This document shows, in pieces, positions 9,527 through 18,530 of a stretch of DNA of 42,541 nucleotides. Source of the DNA: an uncultured Pelagibacteraceae bacterium. Its GTDB lineage: Bacteria > Pseudomonadota > Alphaproteobacteria > Pelagibacterales > Pelagibacteraceae. The position numbers were made by a program, and so were the translations under genes. The notes below the pieces were generated by a model that saw only the letters and a program-made list of their open reading frames with translations, was not told the DNA's origin and searched no databases. How positions within the stretch are numbered: position 1 is the first letter of the stretch; every line of letters begins with the position of its first letter. The stretch spans positions 1 to 42,541 of the forward strand of contig CACMAZ010000010.1 in the NCBI GenBank assembly GCA_902611815.1, read 5' to 3'.

Positions 9527-10389
9527 TTTTCTCTATTAACAATAAATTCTATTGTATCTTTTAAATCATTGCTTTTCTTTAAGCTTTTTAAATCTTTAAA
9601 AATTTTATCTTTTTTAAAATTACAGTACTTAACAGTATTTTTGTATCCGAGTAAACTTATTAAAGTTGCTTTGCCTTTTTTCTTGTCTTTGTGAATTTTT
9701 TTGCCTAATTTTTTTGCATTTCCCTTAAAATCTAACAAATCATCAATTATTTGAAATAATAAACCTATCTCTAGACCTAAATTAGAAAATTTTTTAAATA
9801 TATTTTTCTTATTACTCAAAATTGCTGGAGCTAAAGTTGAGAACATAAACAACTTACCAGTTTTGTTTAATTGCATTTCTAATATTTTACTTTTTCCTAT
9901 TCTCTGTCTTTCAAAACTCAAATCAAGAAACTGCCCGCCCGCTATTCCGGTATGACCTGAGCTAGCTGCAAGAATATGAACAAGCTGGTTTTTCTTTTTA
10001 TCTTGTATAGGGAATTTTTTTTCACTAATTATTTCAAAAGCCATTGTTAAAAGTGAATTACCTGCCAAAACAGCTGTCGACTCTCCATATTTTTTATGAA
10101 CAGTTAACTTTCCTCTTCTTATGTCATCATCATCCATACATGGTAAATCATCGTGAATTAATGAATATGCATGAATACACTCTATGGCAGCTCCGATTCT
10201 AATTAAATGTCTGTAAGGAACTGATAAAATCTTACCTATATCAACTAAAATTTTTACCCTTATTTTTTTTCCACCAGGAAACAATCCATATTTGATTGGA
10301 TCTATTAATTTTGTTTGTTTCTGGTTTCTGAGGTAATTTTTTAAGAAAGTATTAGTATCTTTTGCAACTTTATTTAGTTTTTTTTGCAT
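9523..10389 (-). CDS. ispA: Short-chain (farnesyl/geranylgeranyl) diphosphate synthase
   Basis: Head-to-tail prenyltransferase making FPP (or GGPP) from IPP and DMAPP. The 288 residues show [17 protein letters not shown], the first Asp-rich motif [21 protein letters not shown] (with the two extra residues typical of bacterial FPP synthases), [13 protein letters not shown], and the second motif [15 protein letters not shown]. The C-terminal region is lysine-rich. It overlaps xseB by 20 bases and dxs by 4, so translation is likely coupled. Exact product length is not deducible by eye. Confidence 0.95.
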   Translation of the reverse strand: MQKKLNKVAKDTNTFLKNYLRNQKQTKLIDPIKYGLFPGGKKIRVKILVDIGKILSVPYRHLIRIGAAIECIHAYSLIHDDLPCMDDDDIRRGKLTVHKKYGESTAVLAGNSLLTMAFEIISEKKFPIQDKKKNQLVHILAASSGHTGIAGGQFLDLSFERQRIGKSKILEMQLNKTGKLFMFSTLAPAILSNKKNIFKKFSNLGLEIGLLFQIIDDLLDFKGNAKKLGKKIHKDKKKGKATLISLLGYKNTVKYCNFKKDKIFKDLKSLKKSNDLKDTIEFIVNREK

Positions 10390-10618
10390 TTTTTATAATT
10401 TCGTCAATTTTTGATTTTGAATTATTGCTAATTTCTTTTGAAAGAGATTGAAATTTTTTTTCTATTAAATTGTTAACTTTAATTAATTTTTGGTAATCAT
10501 CAGCAGAATTTTCCAAATTTGGAGATGTTTCGATTTTAGTTAATAAACTATTGAGAATTTCTCTTAATTCATCTAGTGACTTTGCTTTAATATCATCTGG
10601 TAAATTTTTATCTTTCAT
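10370..10618 (-). CDS. xseB: Exodeoxyribonuclease VII small subunit
   Basis: Small helical subunit of exonuclease VII, which degrades single-stranded DNA together with XseA (not in this window). The protein is 82 residues, typical for the family, with the XseB-like pattern SLDELREILNSLLTKIE, then a helix around DDYQKLIKVNNLIEKKFQSL. Its place directly upstream of ispA-dxs is the standard proteobacterial order and supports the call. Its ATG is only 19 bases from the divergent sua5 start, so its promoter must overlap that gene. Confidence 0.88.
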   Translation of the reverse strand: MKDKNLPDDIKAKSLDELREILNSLLTKIETSPNLENSADDYQKLIKVNNLIEKKFQSLSKEISNNSKSKIDEIIKNAKKTK

Positions 10619-10637
10619 ATATTAGTTTTATTATTAC

Positions 10638-11573
10638 ATGAATAATAATCTTTCAAATATTAAAAAAGGTAAATATTTCCTCGATAAACACAATTGTATA
10701 GGTATGCCAACAGAAACCGTTTATGGACTAGCTGCTAACGCTTACTCCAGTAAGGCTGTATTAAAAATATTCAAATTAAAAAAAAGGCCAAAAAATAATC
10801 CCTTAATTGTTCATTATGACAGTCTTGAAATGTTAAAAAGAGATTGTATTTTAAATAAGAATTTTACAGATCTTTATAATAAATTTTGTCCAGGTCCACT
10901 AACGTTTATTTTAAAATTAAAAAAGGATAGTAAAATTTCAAAATTTGTAACAAATAAGAAAAAAACACTTGCTGTTAGATTTCCATCACATCCTAGAGCT
11001 AAAAGTCTTTTGAAAATTTTAAATTATCCATTGGCTGCTCCTAGCGCAAACATTTCTTCAAGAGTAAGTCCTGTAACAAAAAACCATGTAAAAGAAGAGT
11101 TTGGTAAAAAAATAAAATATATTATTGAGGGAGGTCTTTCTAAGATTGGTTTAGAGTCTACAATTATAAATTTAATAGGTAAGCCTGAAGTCCTTCGTAT
11201 TGGCAGTATAGATATTAATAAATTAAGTAAAGCATTAAAAAGAAAGTTATTTTACAGAAAAAAAACTTATATAAAAGTACCAGGTCAAAATAGACTGCAT
11301 TATTCTCCAGGTATACCGTTAAGAATGAACTGTAAAGAAGCAGGTCAAGATGAGGCATTTATACTAATTAAAAAAAGAAAAAATAGTAATAAAAATTTTC
11401 ACTATCTTAGTAAAAACAAAAATTTAAAAGAGGCGGCAAGAAACCTGTATTCTGTTTTAAGAATAATTAAAAAAAAAGGATATAAAAAAATTGCTGTTGA
11501 AAAAATAGAAAATAAAGGGATTGGGTTAGCAATAAATGACAGGCTGCAAAAAGCTTCCTCAAAAAATAAATGA
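10638..11573 (+). CDS. tsaC: Threonylcarbamoyl-AMP synthase, full-length Sua5 type
   Basis: Makes threonylcarbamoyl-AMP from threonine, bicarbonate and ATP for the t6A37 modification of ANN-decoding tRNAs. The YrdC domain fills about residues 1-200: GMPTETVYGLAANAYS, KKRPKNNPLIVHYDSLEML, CPGPLTFILK, AVRFPSHPRAKSLL, APSANISSRVSPVT and GLESTIINLIG. A C-terminal Sua5 domain follows the linker around SPGIPLRM, so this is the long Sua5 form (311 residues), not the short TsaC. The stop overlaps the ABC ATPase start as ATGA. Its own promoter is unclear given the 19-base divergent gap. Confidence 0.93.
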   Translation: MNNNLSNIKKGKYFLDKHNCIGMPTETVYGLAANAYSSKAVLKIFKLKKRPKNNPLIVHYDSLEMLKRDCILNKNFTDLYNKFCPGPLTFILKLKKDSKISKFVTNKKKTLAVRFPSHPRAKSLLKILNYPLAAPSANISSRVSPVTKNHVKEEFGKKIKYIIEGGLSKIGLESTIINLIGKPEVLRIGSIDINKLSKALKRKLFYRKKTYIKVPGQNRLHYSPGIPLRMNCKEAGQDEAFILIKKRKNSNKNFHYLSKNKNLKEAARNLYSVLRIIKKKGYKKIAVEKIENKGIGLAINDRLQKASSKNK

Positions 11574-12304
11574 ATACTTTGGTAAGCGTAAATAATTTAT
11601 CTAAAAATTTTTCAAGTTTTGAAGCTGTAAAAGAAATTAGTTTTAGTATAAATGAAAGTGAAATTCTCGGTTTGCTAGGCCCAAATGGTTGCGGCAAAAC
11701 TACAACAATTGGTATGATGTTGGGCTTATTAAAACCAACGAGTGGTGAGGTTATAATAAATGGTCTTAATGTTGAAAAGAATAGAATAAATCTTCTAAAA
11801 AAAATGAATTTTATTTCTCCTTATATTGAGTTACCGAAAAAACTTACTGTCAAAGAAAATCTTATGGTTTATGGTAAATTATATTCTGTTCATGGTATAA
11901 ATAATCGTATTGATTATCTTACCGAAACATTAAGATTGAGTGAATTCATAAATAAAAAAACTGGCGAACTTTCCTCAGGCCAAAAAAATAGAGTTAGTCT
12001 TGCAAAAGCAGTAGTTAATGATCCAGACATTTTATTATTAGATGAGCCAACAGCTTCATTAGATCCAGAAACTGGAGACTTTGTCAGAACTTTTATAGAA
12101 AAAATTTCATCAGAAAAAAAAATGTCAATCTTGCTTGCTTCCCATAATATGGATGAAGTAAAAAGGCTTTGCAAAAGTATTTTAATGATGAAAGACGGAA
12201 AAATTATAGATAGAGGCACGCCGTCAGAAATTATTAATAAACATGGTAAAAAAAACCTAGAAGAAGTTTTTTTAAAACTTAATAGAACTAAAAATGAGCT
12301 ATAA
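11570..12304 (+). CDS. ABC transporter ATP-binding protein
   Basis: A 244-residue ATPase of an ABC-2-type (exporter) system. It has Walker A GPNGCGKTTT (about 37-46), the signature LSSGQKNR (134-141), Walker B DILLLDEPTASLD (153-165) and an H-loop in LLASHNMDEVKRL. It resembles the drug/polysaccharide/NatA-like ATPases that pair with a separate permease. The permease gene follows with an 11-base overlap, and the upstream sua5 gene overlaps by 4 bases. The substrate cannot be inferred from this sequence. Confidence 0.93.
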   Translation: MNTLVSVNNLSKNFSSFEAVKEISFSINESEILGLLGPNGCGKTTTIGMMLGLLKPTSGEVIINGLNVEKNRINLLKKMNFISPYIELPKKLTVKENLMVYGKLYSVHGINNRIDYLTETLRLSEFINKKTGELSSGQKNRVSLAKAVVNDPDILLLDEPTASLDPETGDFVRTFIEKISSEKKMSILLASHNMDEVKRLCKSILMMKDGKIIDRGTPSEIINKHGKKNLEEVFLKLNRTKNEL

Positions 12305-13085
12305 TAGAATTTTAGGACTTTTCTTAAGACACTTTTTTTTAATAAAAGGTTCTCTACCAAGAATTTTAGACTTAATTTATTGGCCTACAATACAAATAAT
12401 TCTTTGGGGTTTTATTTCAAAGTTTTTTACGGTTTATAGTGACTACTACAATAATACTGTTGGGGTCATACTAAGTTGCGCAATTCTTTACGATTTTTTG
12501 TTTAGATCAAGCATAAGTTTCAATATGTTATTTTTAGAGGAGATTTGGAGTAGAAATTTTACTAATTTATTTATTGCCCCTCTTCGTATAAGTGAAATAA
12601 TTATATCATTAGTTTTGACTGCTCTTTTAAGAACTTTGATAGGTTTGGTGCCTGCAATATTAATTACCTCACCATTATTTGGTATATCAATTTTAGATCT
12701 TGGCACGCCTCTTTTTTTATTATTTTTTAGTTTATATGCATTTGGGATTACATTAGGCTTATTTGTTTCATCAGGTCTACTGAGATATGGGCCAGCGTTT
12801 GAAAACATTGCATGGTCATCGCTTTTTTTATTAGCACCTTTGGGATGTATTTATTATCCGATTGAAATATTGCCCGAGTTTTTTCAAACTGTAGCAAAGT
12901 TATTACCTTTGGTTTATATTTTTGAAGAAGCAAGATCAATTTTAGTAAATAATACTGTGGATTATTCAAGTATAATGTCTGCAATATATTTAAACATTTT
13001 TTATCTATTTTTAGGAGTTTCCCTATTTTACTATTCTTTTAATAAGGCACGTGATAAAGGGACATTAATTAATATAGGTGAATAA
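12294..13085 (+). CDS. ABC-2 type transporter permease
   Basis: A 263-residue membrane protein with about six hydrophobic segments, among them IIISLVLTALLRTLIGLVPA, PLFLLFFSLYAFGITLGLFV and AIYLNIFYLFLGVSLFYYSF. A lone Pro-rich re-entrant-type region LLAPLGCIYYPIEILPEFFQ near residue 190 is typical of the ABC2_membrane family. It is translated in overlap with the ATPase gene, so the two form a transporter. The stop lies 4 bases from the 3' end of the convergent tRNA-Arg. Substrate unknown: lipid, polysaccharide or drug are all possible. Confidence 0.88.
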   Translation: MSYNRILGLFLRHFFLIKGSLPRILDLIYWPTIQIILWGFISKFFTVYSDYYNNTVGVILSCAILYDFLFRSSISFNMLFLEEIWSRNFTNLFIAPLRISEIIISLVLTALLRTLIGLVPAILITSPLFGISILDLGTPLFLLFFSLYAFGITLGLFVSSGLLRYGPAFENIAWSSLFLLAPLGCIYYPIEILPEFFQTVAKLLPLVYIFEEARSILVNNTVDYSSIMSAIYLNIFYLFLGVSLFYYSFNKARDKGTLINIGE

Positions 13086-13089
13086 TTTT

Positions 13090-13166
13090 TGGTGCGCTCG
13101 CAAGGAGTCGAACCCTGAACCTCCAGAGCCGAAATCTGGCGCTCTATCCAGTTGAGCTACGAGCGC
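13090..13166 (-). tRNA. tRNA-Arg (anticodon TCG)
   Basis: A 77-base cloverleaf on the minus strand with encoded CCA. The acceptor GCGCTCG pairs with CGAGCGC, the D arm is GCTC/GAGC, the anticodon arm is CCAGA-TTTCGGC-TCTGG (anticodon TCG, reading CGA and probably other CGN codons), and the T arm is CAGGG-TTCGACT-CCTTG. It ends 4 bases from the ABC permease stop. Its promoter must lie in the divergent rluD start region. Confidence 0.97.
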
Positions 13167-13189
13167 ATAAAGTATTAATATAGTAATTT

Positions 13190-14161
13190 ATGAAAAAAAT
13201 CATTAATTTATTAGTAGGGACACAGGATGATATTCTTAGGGTAGATCAATTTATAAATAAATATGAAAAAGATTTAAGTAGATCTAGAATCAAGAATTTA
13301 ATACTTAAAAAAAATTTAAGTATAAACAATAAACTTAATGATGATCCCTCTAAAAAAATCAAAATAAACGATAAAATTAGCTTAATAATTCCTGAGCCTG
13401 AAGAAGTAAACCTTAAACCATTTGAATATAAAATTGAGATAATTTATGAGGATAATGATTTGCTTGTGTTAAATAAAAAAGCAGACATATCAATGCATCC
13501 AGGAGCAGGTAATAAAGACAAAACACTTGTTAACGCATTAATCAATTATAAAAAAAAGTTGTCAAATATTAACGGTGAACTAAGACCAGGTATAGTTCAT
13601 AGAATTGACAAACATACTTCGGGATTGGTTGTAATAGCAAAAAACAATTTTACGCATAAAAATTTGTCAAATCAATTCAGTGAACACTCAATAGAAAGAA
13701 AATATCAAACTTTAGTTTGGGGAAAACTTAGACCCAGTAATGGTAGAATAGAAACTTTAATAACAAGAAGCTCCAAAAATAGACAATTAATGTCTGTTAG
13801 TTTATCGAAAGGGAAAAATTCAATTACAAATTATAAAACGCTTGAAATATTCGAAAAAGAAACAGTTCCCACTTTTAGTTTAATTGAGTGTAAATTAGAA
13901 ACTGGAAGAACCCATCAAATAAGAGTTCATATGAGTTATAAAGGTAACAACATAGTTGGTGATCAAAAATATAAAAAGAAATTTAAAAAAATAAAAAATT
14001 TAAATAAAGACTTGGAAAAAAAAATCATGAATTTAGACAGGCAATTTTTACATGCCGTCAGCTTAGGATTCACTCATCCGACTAAAAATAAAAGAATGAA
14101 TTTTAAATCTAAATTACCCAATGATCTTGAAAATATTCTAAAAAGCCTAAGAAATGCTTAA
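13190..14161 (+). CDS. rluD: 23S rRNA pseudouridine synthase, RluD family
   Basis: RluA-family pseudouridine synthase, most likely making pseudouridines in helix 69 of 23S rRNA. The N-terminal S4 RNA-binding domain covers about residues 15-75 (LRVDQFINKYEKDLSRSRIK). The catalytic part has the aspartate motif RPGIVHRIDKHTSGLVVIAK, then RKYQTLVWGKL and the late motif ETGRTHQIRVHMSYKGNNIV. In alphaproteobacteria rluD commonly precedes rpoH, as here. A weak -10 (TATAGT, 13179-13184) lies 5 bases before the ATG, suggesting almost no leader. RluC cannot be strictly excluded. Confidence 0.88.
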   Translation: MKKIINLLVGTQDDILRVDQFINKYEKDLSRSRIKNLILKKNLSINNKLNDDPSKKIKINDKISLIIPEPEEVNLKPFEYKIEIIYEDNDLLVLNKKADISMHPGAGNKDKTLVNALINYKKKLSNINGELRPGIVHRIDKHTSGLVVIAKNNFTHKNLSNQFSEHSIERKYQTLVWGKLRPSNGRIETLITRSSKNRQLMSVSLSKGKNSITNYKTLEIFEKETVPTFSLIECKLETGRTHQIRVHMSYKGNNIVGDQKYKKKFKKIKNLNKDLEKKIMNLDRQFLHAVSLGFTHPTKNKRMNFKSKLPNDLENILKSLRNA

Positions 14162-14172
14162 AATTTTATACA

Positions 14173-14200
14173 TTGTAAATTTAAAAAAATTAATTAAATA
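14173..14200 (+). promoter_or_regulatory. Candidate rpoH promoter
   Basis: TTGTAA (14173-14178), a 16-base A/T spacer and TAAATA (14195-14200), 10 bases before the rpoH ATG at 14211. The predicted leader is only about 4 bases with no Shine-Dalgarno, leaving no room for an RNA thermometer of the E. coli rpoH kind. The whole intergenic region is A/T-rich, so chance matches are likely. Confidence 0.3.
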
Positions 14201-14210
14201 AGTCTTACAA

Positions 14211-15101
14211 ATGAGTAGTTCAACATTCAAATATCCAGCTTTAACCAACGAAGGTGGTTTATCTCTATATTTAGAGCAAATCAAAAAGTTTCCTATGCTT
14301 GATGCAGAAGAAGAGTACATGTTAGCAAAAAATTGGAAAAATACGGGTAATGTTAAATCTGCAGAAAAATTAGTTACAAGTCACTTGAGATTAGTTGCTA
14401 AAATTGCAATGGGCTATAAGGGATATGGTTTGCCCTTAAATGAAATAATATCAGAAGGCAACGTGGGTCTAATGCAAGCTGTTAAGAAATTTGAACCTGA
14501 AAAAGGTTTTAGACTTGCAACATATGCAATGTGGTGGATAAAGGCTGCTATACAAGAATATATTTTGAGATCTTGGAGTTTAGTAAAAATAGGTACTACC
14601 ACAGCTCAAAAAAAATTATTTTTCAATTTAAAAAAATTAAAAAATCAAATTGCTCCTAAAAATGAAGGAGATTTAAAAGATGAAGACGTTAAAAAAATTG
14701 CATCAACTTTAGATGTAAGTGAAGATGAAGTTGTTTCAATGAATAGACGATTGTCGGGTAAAGAACAATCACTGAATGCACCAATTGGTGAAGATGGGGA
14801 TGAATGGCAAGATTGGGTAGTCGATAAAACAATGGACCATGATCTAAAAATTGCTCATCAAGAAGAAATGGAGCAAAGAAAAGATCTATTAAAAGATTCA
14901 ATAAAAATTCTTAACGAAAGAGAGAAAGAAATTTTGTATTCAAGACGTTTGACTGATAGTCCAAAAACTTTAGAGGACTTGAGTAAAAAATTTAAAATCA
15001 GTAGAGAAAGAATAAGACAAATTGAGAATAAAGCATTTGAAAAACTTCAAAAACATATGCTTAACTCGGCTAACTCTAAAAATTTATTACCTGCTAATTA
15101 A
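14211..15101 (+). CDS. rpoH: RNA polymerase sigma factor RpoH (sigma-32)
   Basis: Heat-shock sigma factor. The 296 residues run from region 1.2 ([20 protein letters not shown]), region 2 ([60 protein letters not shown]) and the RpoH box ([16 protein letters not shown]), to region 3 and a region 4 helix-turn-helix ([20 protein letters not shown]). The RpoH box separates it from RpoD. It follows rluD, the common alphaproteobacterial order, and shares TTAA stops with convergent purA. Cultured SAR11 are reported to have very few sigma factors, so this one probably carries much of the regulatory load. FtsH, which degrades sigma-32 in E. coli, is encoded nearby. Confidence 0.96.
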   Translation: MSSSTFKYPALTNEGGLSLYLEQIKKFPMLDAEEEYMLAKNWKNTGNVKSAEKLVTSHLRLVAKIAMGYKGYGLPLNEIISEGNVGLMQAVKKFEPEKGFRLATYAMWWIKAAIQEYILRSWSLVKIGTTTAQKKLFFNLKKLKNQIAPKNEGDLKDEDVKKIASTLDVSEDEVVSMNRRLSGKEQSLNAPIGEDGDEWQDWVVDKTMDHDLKIAHQEEMEQRKDLLKDSIKILNEREKEILYSRRLTDSPKTLEDLSKKFKISRERIRQIENKAFEKLQKHMLNSANSKNLLPAN

Positions 15102-16390
15102 TCTTTAAAGGGATCTACAATTAAGATAGTATCATTTCTTTCGGGGCTAGTTGAGATACTTGATACTTTAGTTTCTATAAATTGCTCTAATTCACGAATA
15201 TATTTTTTTGCATTTTCAGGCAAATCTTTAAAATTTTTTGTTCCTTTTGTAGAAGTTTTCCAGCCTTCAAAAGATTTATAAATCGGCTTTACTTTTAATT
15301 GATCGTCAACTGCTGCTGGTAAATAATCAATCTTATTTCCATCTAATTCATATGCAACACACATTTTCACATGATCTAAATCATCCAGAACATCGAGCTT
15401 AGTTAGGGCTATTCCATTAATTCCTGAAATTTTAATTGTTTGTCTAACTAAAACCCCATCAAACCAACCACAACGTCTTTTTCTGCTAGTTACCGTTCCA
15501 AACTCCTTACCTTTGGTACCAAGTTCTTCACCAATTTTATCTTTTAACTCTGTGGGAAAAGGTCCTTCACCAACTCTAGTTGTGTAAGCTTTTGTTATAC
15601 CTAAAACATAATTTATGGAATTTGGCCCACAACCTGAACCAGTGGCAGCTGAAGACGCAACAGTATTGGAAGAAGTTACAAATGGATAGGTACCGTGATC
15701 AACATCTAAAAGAACCCCTTGTGCACCTTCAAATAAAATTTTTTTGTTTTGAGATTTAAATTCATCTATTTTTTTCCATACTGGTTTTGAATATTTTAAA
15801 ATTTCTGGAGCAATTTTTAATAAATCCTTTTTTAATTTATCTTTTTTGTAGACCTTTTTCCCCAGTCCTTTTCTTATAGCGTTATGATGTAGCAATACAG
15901 TTTCAAGCCTGTGGTCTAAATTTTCCTCAGATACTAAGTCCATTACTCTTATAGATCTTCGGCCAACTTTGTCTTCATATGCAGGTCCAATACCTCTTCT
16001 GGTAGTTCCAATTTTAGCATTTCCTGCAGCGTCCTCTCTAATTTCATCCATTTCTTTATGAAATGGCAATATTAAATTTGCAGACTCAGATATTATTAGA
16101 TTTTCTGGACTAACTTTAACACCCTTAGATTTAATCTCATCAATTTCATCTAACAAAGCCCAAGGATCAACCACCACACCATTTCCAATTATTGAAATTT
16201 TGTCTTTTCTTACTATTCCTGATGGTAAAAGTCTTAACTTGTACGTAATACCATCTATCACCAGCGTATGCCCAGCGTTATGGCCTCCTTGAAATCTCAC
16301 TACAATATCAGCTTCACTAGACAACCAATCTACGATTTTTCCTTTTCCTTCATCACCCCATTGAGATCCAACTACTGCAACGTTTTTCAT
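15098..16390 (-). CDS. purA: Adenylosuccinate synthetase
   Basis: GTP-dependent ligation of IMP and aspartate to adenylosuccinate, the first committed AMP step. The 430 residues show the N-terminal [101 protein letters not shown] and [11 protein letters not shown]. Its ATG overlaps the thiD stop by 4 bases. It is the last gene of the ftsH-folP-glmM-thiD-purA run and ends in a TTAA shared with rpoH, with no terminator hairpin between. Confidence 0.98.
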   Translation of the reverse strand: MKNVAVVGSQWGDEGKGKIVDWLSSEADIVVRFQGGHNAGHTLVIDGITYKLRLLPSGIVRKDKISIIGNGVVVDPWALLDEIDEIKSKGVKVSPENLIISESANLILPFHKEMDEIREDAAGNAKIGTTRRGIGPAYEDKVGRRSIRVMDLVSEENLDHRLETVLLHHNAIRKGLGKKVYKKDKLKKDLLKIAPEILKYSKPVWKKIDEFKSQNKKILFEGAQGVLLDVDHGTYPFVTSSNTVASSAATGSGCGPNSINYVLGITKAYTTRVGEGPFPTELKDKIGEELGTKGKEFGTVTSRKRRCGWFDGVLVRQTIKISGINGIALTKLDVLDDLDHVKMCVAYELDGNKIDYLPAAVDDQLKVKPIYKSFEGWKTSTKGTKNFKDLPENAKKYIRELEQFIETKVSSISTSPERNDTILIVDPFKD

Positions 16391-17196
16391 TTAATTTTTT
16401 TTATTTCTATATTATTTATATGATTAATTGGTCCATGGCCTTTACCATAATTTGGTCCTAACATTATAGCACGGTTAACATAATTTATTCCCAGCTCACA
16501 AGATTTCTTTAGAGTTTTTCCACATGAATAAAATGTAGCAATTGCACTTGAAAGAGTACAGCCAGTTCCATGGGTATTTTTTGTTATTATTTTTTTGCTA
16601 TAGAATATCTCTACTTTATTATCACTTAAAAGTACGTCGTGAATTTTCTTTGTATTGAGATGGCCGCCTTTTATTAAAACATTTTTTACACCTAAAATAT
16701 TTATTTTTTTTGCAGCATTAACCATGTCTTGAACTGTTTTTATAGAAATACCTGAAAGAACTTCTGCTTCAGGAACATTGGGAGTAACTAATGTAACTTT
16801 TTTTAATAAATTATTTTTCAATAATCTGATTGATTTTTTATTAACTAATCTTTGACCTCCTTTTGCTACCATCACTGGATCAAGTATAATTTTTTTAATA
16901 TTTAATTTATTTAATGATTTTAGAACTGTTTTAATCACACTTTCAGAATGCAACATCCCTATTTTAATCGCATCTGGTTTTATGTCTTTTGAGGTAAATT
17001 CAATTTGCTTTGAAATTACATTTATCGGGATTGGAATTATAGAATTTATTCCAACAGTATTTTGAGACGTGACCGCTGTAATTGCTGTCATTGCATAAGA
17101 ACCGAGGGCTGTAATAGTTTTAATATCTGCTTGAATACCTGCTCCGCCAGACGAGTCTGACCCTGCAATCACTAATACTTTAGATTTTATTTTCAA
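16387..17196 (-). CDS. thiD: Hydroxymethylpyrimidine (phosphate) kinase
   Basis: Phosphorylates HMP and HMP-P to HMP-PP for thiamine synthesis. The 269-residue protein has [36 protein letters not shown], the segment [27 protein letters not shown] and the active site region [20 protein letters not shown]. It is wedged between glmM (1 base away) and purA (4-base overlap). No thiC is present in the window, which fits the published SAR11 need for external HMP. No TPP riboswitch can precede it because there is no intergenic space. Confidence 0.94.
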   Translation of the reverse strand: MKIKSKVLVIAGSDSSGGAGIQADIKTITALGSYAMTAITAVTSQNTVGINSIIPIPINVISKQIEFTSKDIKPDAIKIGMLHSESVIKTVLKSLNKLNIKKIILDPVMVAKGGQRLVNKKSIRLLKNNLLKKVTLVTPNVPEAEVLSGISIKTVQDMVNAAKKINILGVKNVLIKGGHLNTKKIHDVLLSDNKVEIFYSKKIITKNTHGTGCTLSSAIATFYSCGKTLKKSCELGINYVNRAIMLGPNYGKGHGPINHINNIEIKKIK

Positions 17197-17197
17197 A

Positions 17198-18529
17198 TTA
17201 ATTCAAAGATCTTTTAACAATATTTATACAATTTAATAATAATTTTTTATTATCTGTTTCAACCATTATTCTAATTTTAGGTTCTGTGCCAGATTTTCTT
17301 ACCAAAATTCTTCCTTGCTTTTTAATTACTTTAGAGGCTTTTTTGATAGCATTTTTACACTTAAGAGTATCTATGATTGATTTATCTTTAACAGTAACAT
17401 TTTCCAATAATTGTTTAGTTGGTTTAAATACGTTAAAAATTTCACTAGCTTTTTTGCCTTTTCTCATTGCAAACAATACTTCTAAAGCAACCAATAAGCC
17501 GTCTCCTGTGGTCGCAAATTTTCCCAAAATAATATGTCCTGATTGCTCACCTCCCAAATTAAATTTATTTTTCTGCATTTTTTCTTTTACATATCTGTCA
17601 CCAACTTTTGCCCTTAAGAATTTTATTTTTTCATTTTTGAAATATTTTTGTAGTCCATAATTTGACATTAAGGTTCCGACTACACCACCTTTTAATATTT
17701 TTTTTCTCTTCCATCTTGTGGCCAACATTCCAATAATTTGGTCTCCATCTATTATTTTGCCTTTTTCATCTGCTAGTATTACCCTGTCAGCATCACCATC
17801 TAAAGCTATACCAATGTGTGCTTTATTTTTTCTTACAAATGATTGTATTTTTTGTGGGAAAGTCGATCCACATTTTGAGTTTATATTAAATCCATTAGGT
17901 GAAGTTCCAGTCTCATAAATTTTTGCACCAAGTGATTTTAAAAGATTTGGGGCTGATTTATATCCAGCACCATTAGCACAATCTATTGCAATCCTCATTT
18001 TTTTAAGATTAAAGTTTCCAGGGAAATTTTTTTTTAAAATTTTAATATAGTCATCATTCGCATTTTCTAATCTTTTAACTCTACCCAATCTTTTAGGGTT
18101 AGATAAATTTTTTATTATTTGAGAATCTATAAGTTTTTCAATTCTCATTTCAATTTTATCTGATAATTTTAATCCATCTGGACCAAAAAGTTTTAAACCA
18201 TTGTCGTAATAAGGATTATGAGATGCGGTTATCATGATTCCCATATTTGCTTTCATTTTTTTTGTTAACATTGCAAGTCCGTTTGTTGGTAAAGGTCCCA
18301 ATAAAAATACGTGCATTCCAGCTGATGCAAGACCTGAGACAAGCGCGGGCTCTAATGTATAACCTGATAATCTTGTATCTTTCGCAATAATTGCTACTTG
18401 TTTAGATTTTCTTAGATTCTTAAAATAAGTTCCAGCTGCTAAACCAAATTTGAAAAACATTTCACCATTGATTTTTCCTTGATTAACTTTTCCTCGAATT
18501 CCATCAGTTCCAAAATATTTTTTTGACAT
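17198..18529 (-). CDS. glmM: Phosphoglucosamine mutase
   Basis: Interconverts glucosamine-6-P and glucosamine-1-P for UDP-GlcNAc, peptidoglycan and lipid A. The 443 residues begin KKYFGTDGIRGKVN. The phosphoserine loop is MITASHNPYYDNGLKLF, the metal loop is ALDGDADRVILAD, and the sugar loop is LGGEQSGHII. The phosphate-binding end is VRKSGTEPKIRIMVE. ftsH-folP-glmM is the conserved order in alpha- and gammaproteobacteria. It is separated by a single base from both folP and thiD. Confidence 0.97.
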   Translation of the reverse strand: MSKKYFGTDGIRGKVNQGKINGEMFFKFGLAAGTYFKNLRKSKQVAIIAKDTRLSGYTLEPALVSGLASAGMHVFLLGPLPTNGLAMLTKKMKANMGIMITASHNPYYDNGLKLFGPDGLKLSDKIEMRIEKLIDSQIIKNLSNPKRLGRVKRLENANDDYIKILKKNFPGNFNLKKMRIAIDCANGAGYKSAPNLLKSLGAKIYETGTSPNGFNINSKCGSTFPQKIQSFVRKNKAHIGIALDGDADRVILADEKGKIIDGDQIIGMLATRWKRKKILKGGVVGTLMSNYGLQKYFKNEKIKFLRAKVGDRYVKEKMQKNKFNLGGEQSGHIILGKFATTGDGLLVALEVLFAMRKGKKASEIFNVFKPTKQLLENVTVKDKSIIDTLKCKNAIKKASKVIKKQGRILVRKSGTEPKIRIMVETDNKKLLLNCINIVKRSLN

Positions 18530-18530
18530 T

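Noticed and set aside
11914..12360. A 148-codon minus-strand frame across the ABC ATPase and permease junction
   Set aside because: Antisense shadow; the plus-strand genes have complete Walker and signature motifs and overlap normally.
13086..13189. tRNA-Arg as a phage or island attachment site
   Set aside because: No integrase, no repeated tRNA 3' end and only core genes on both sides.
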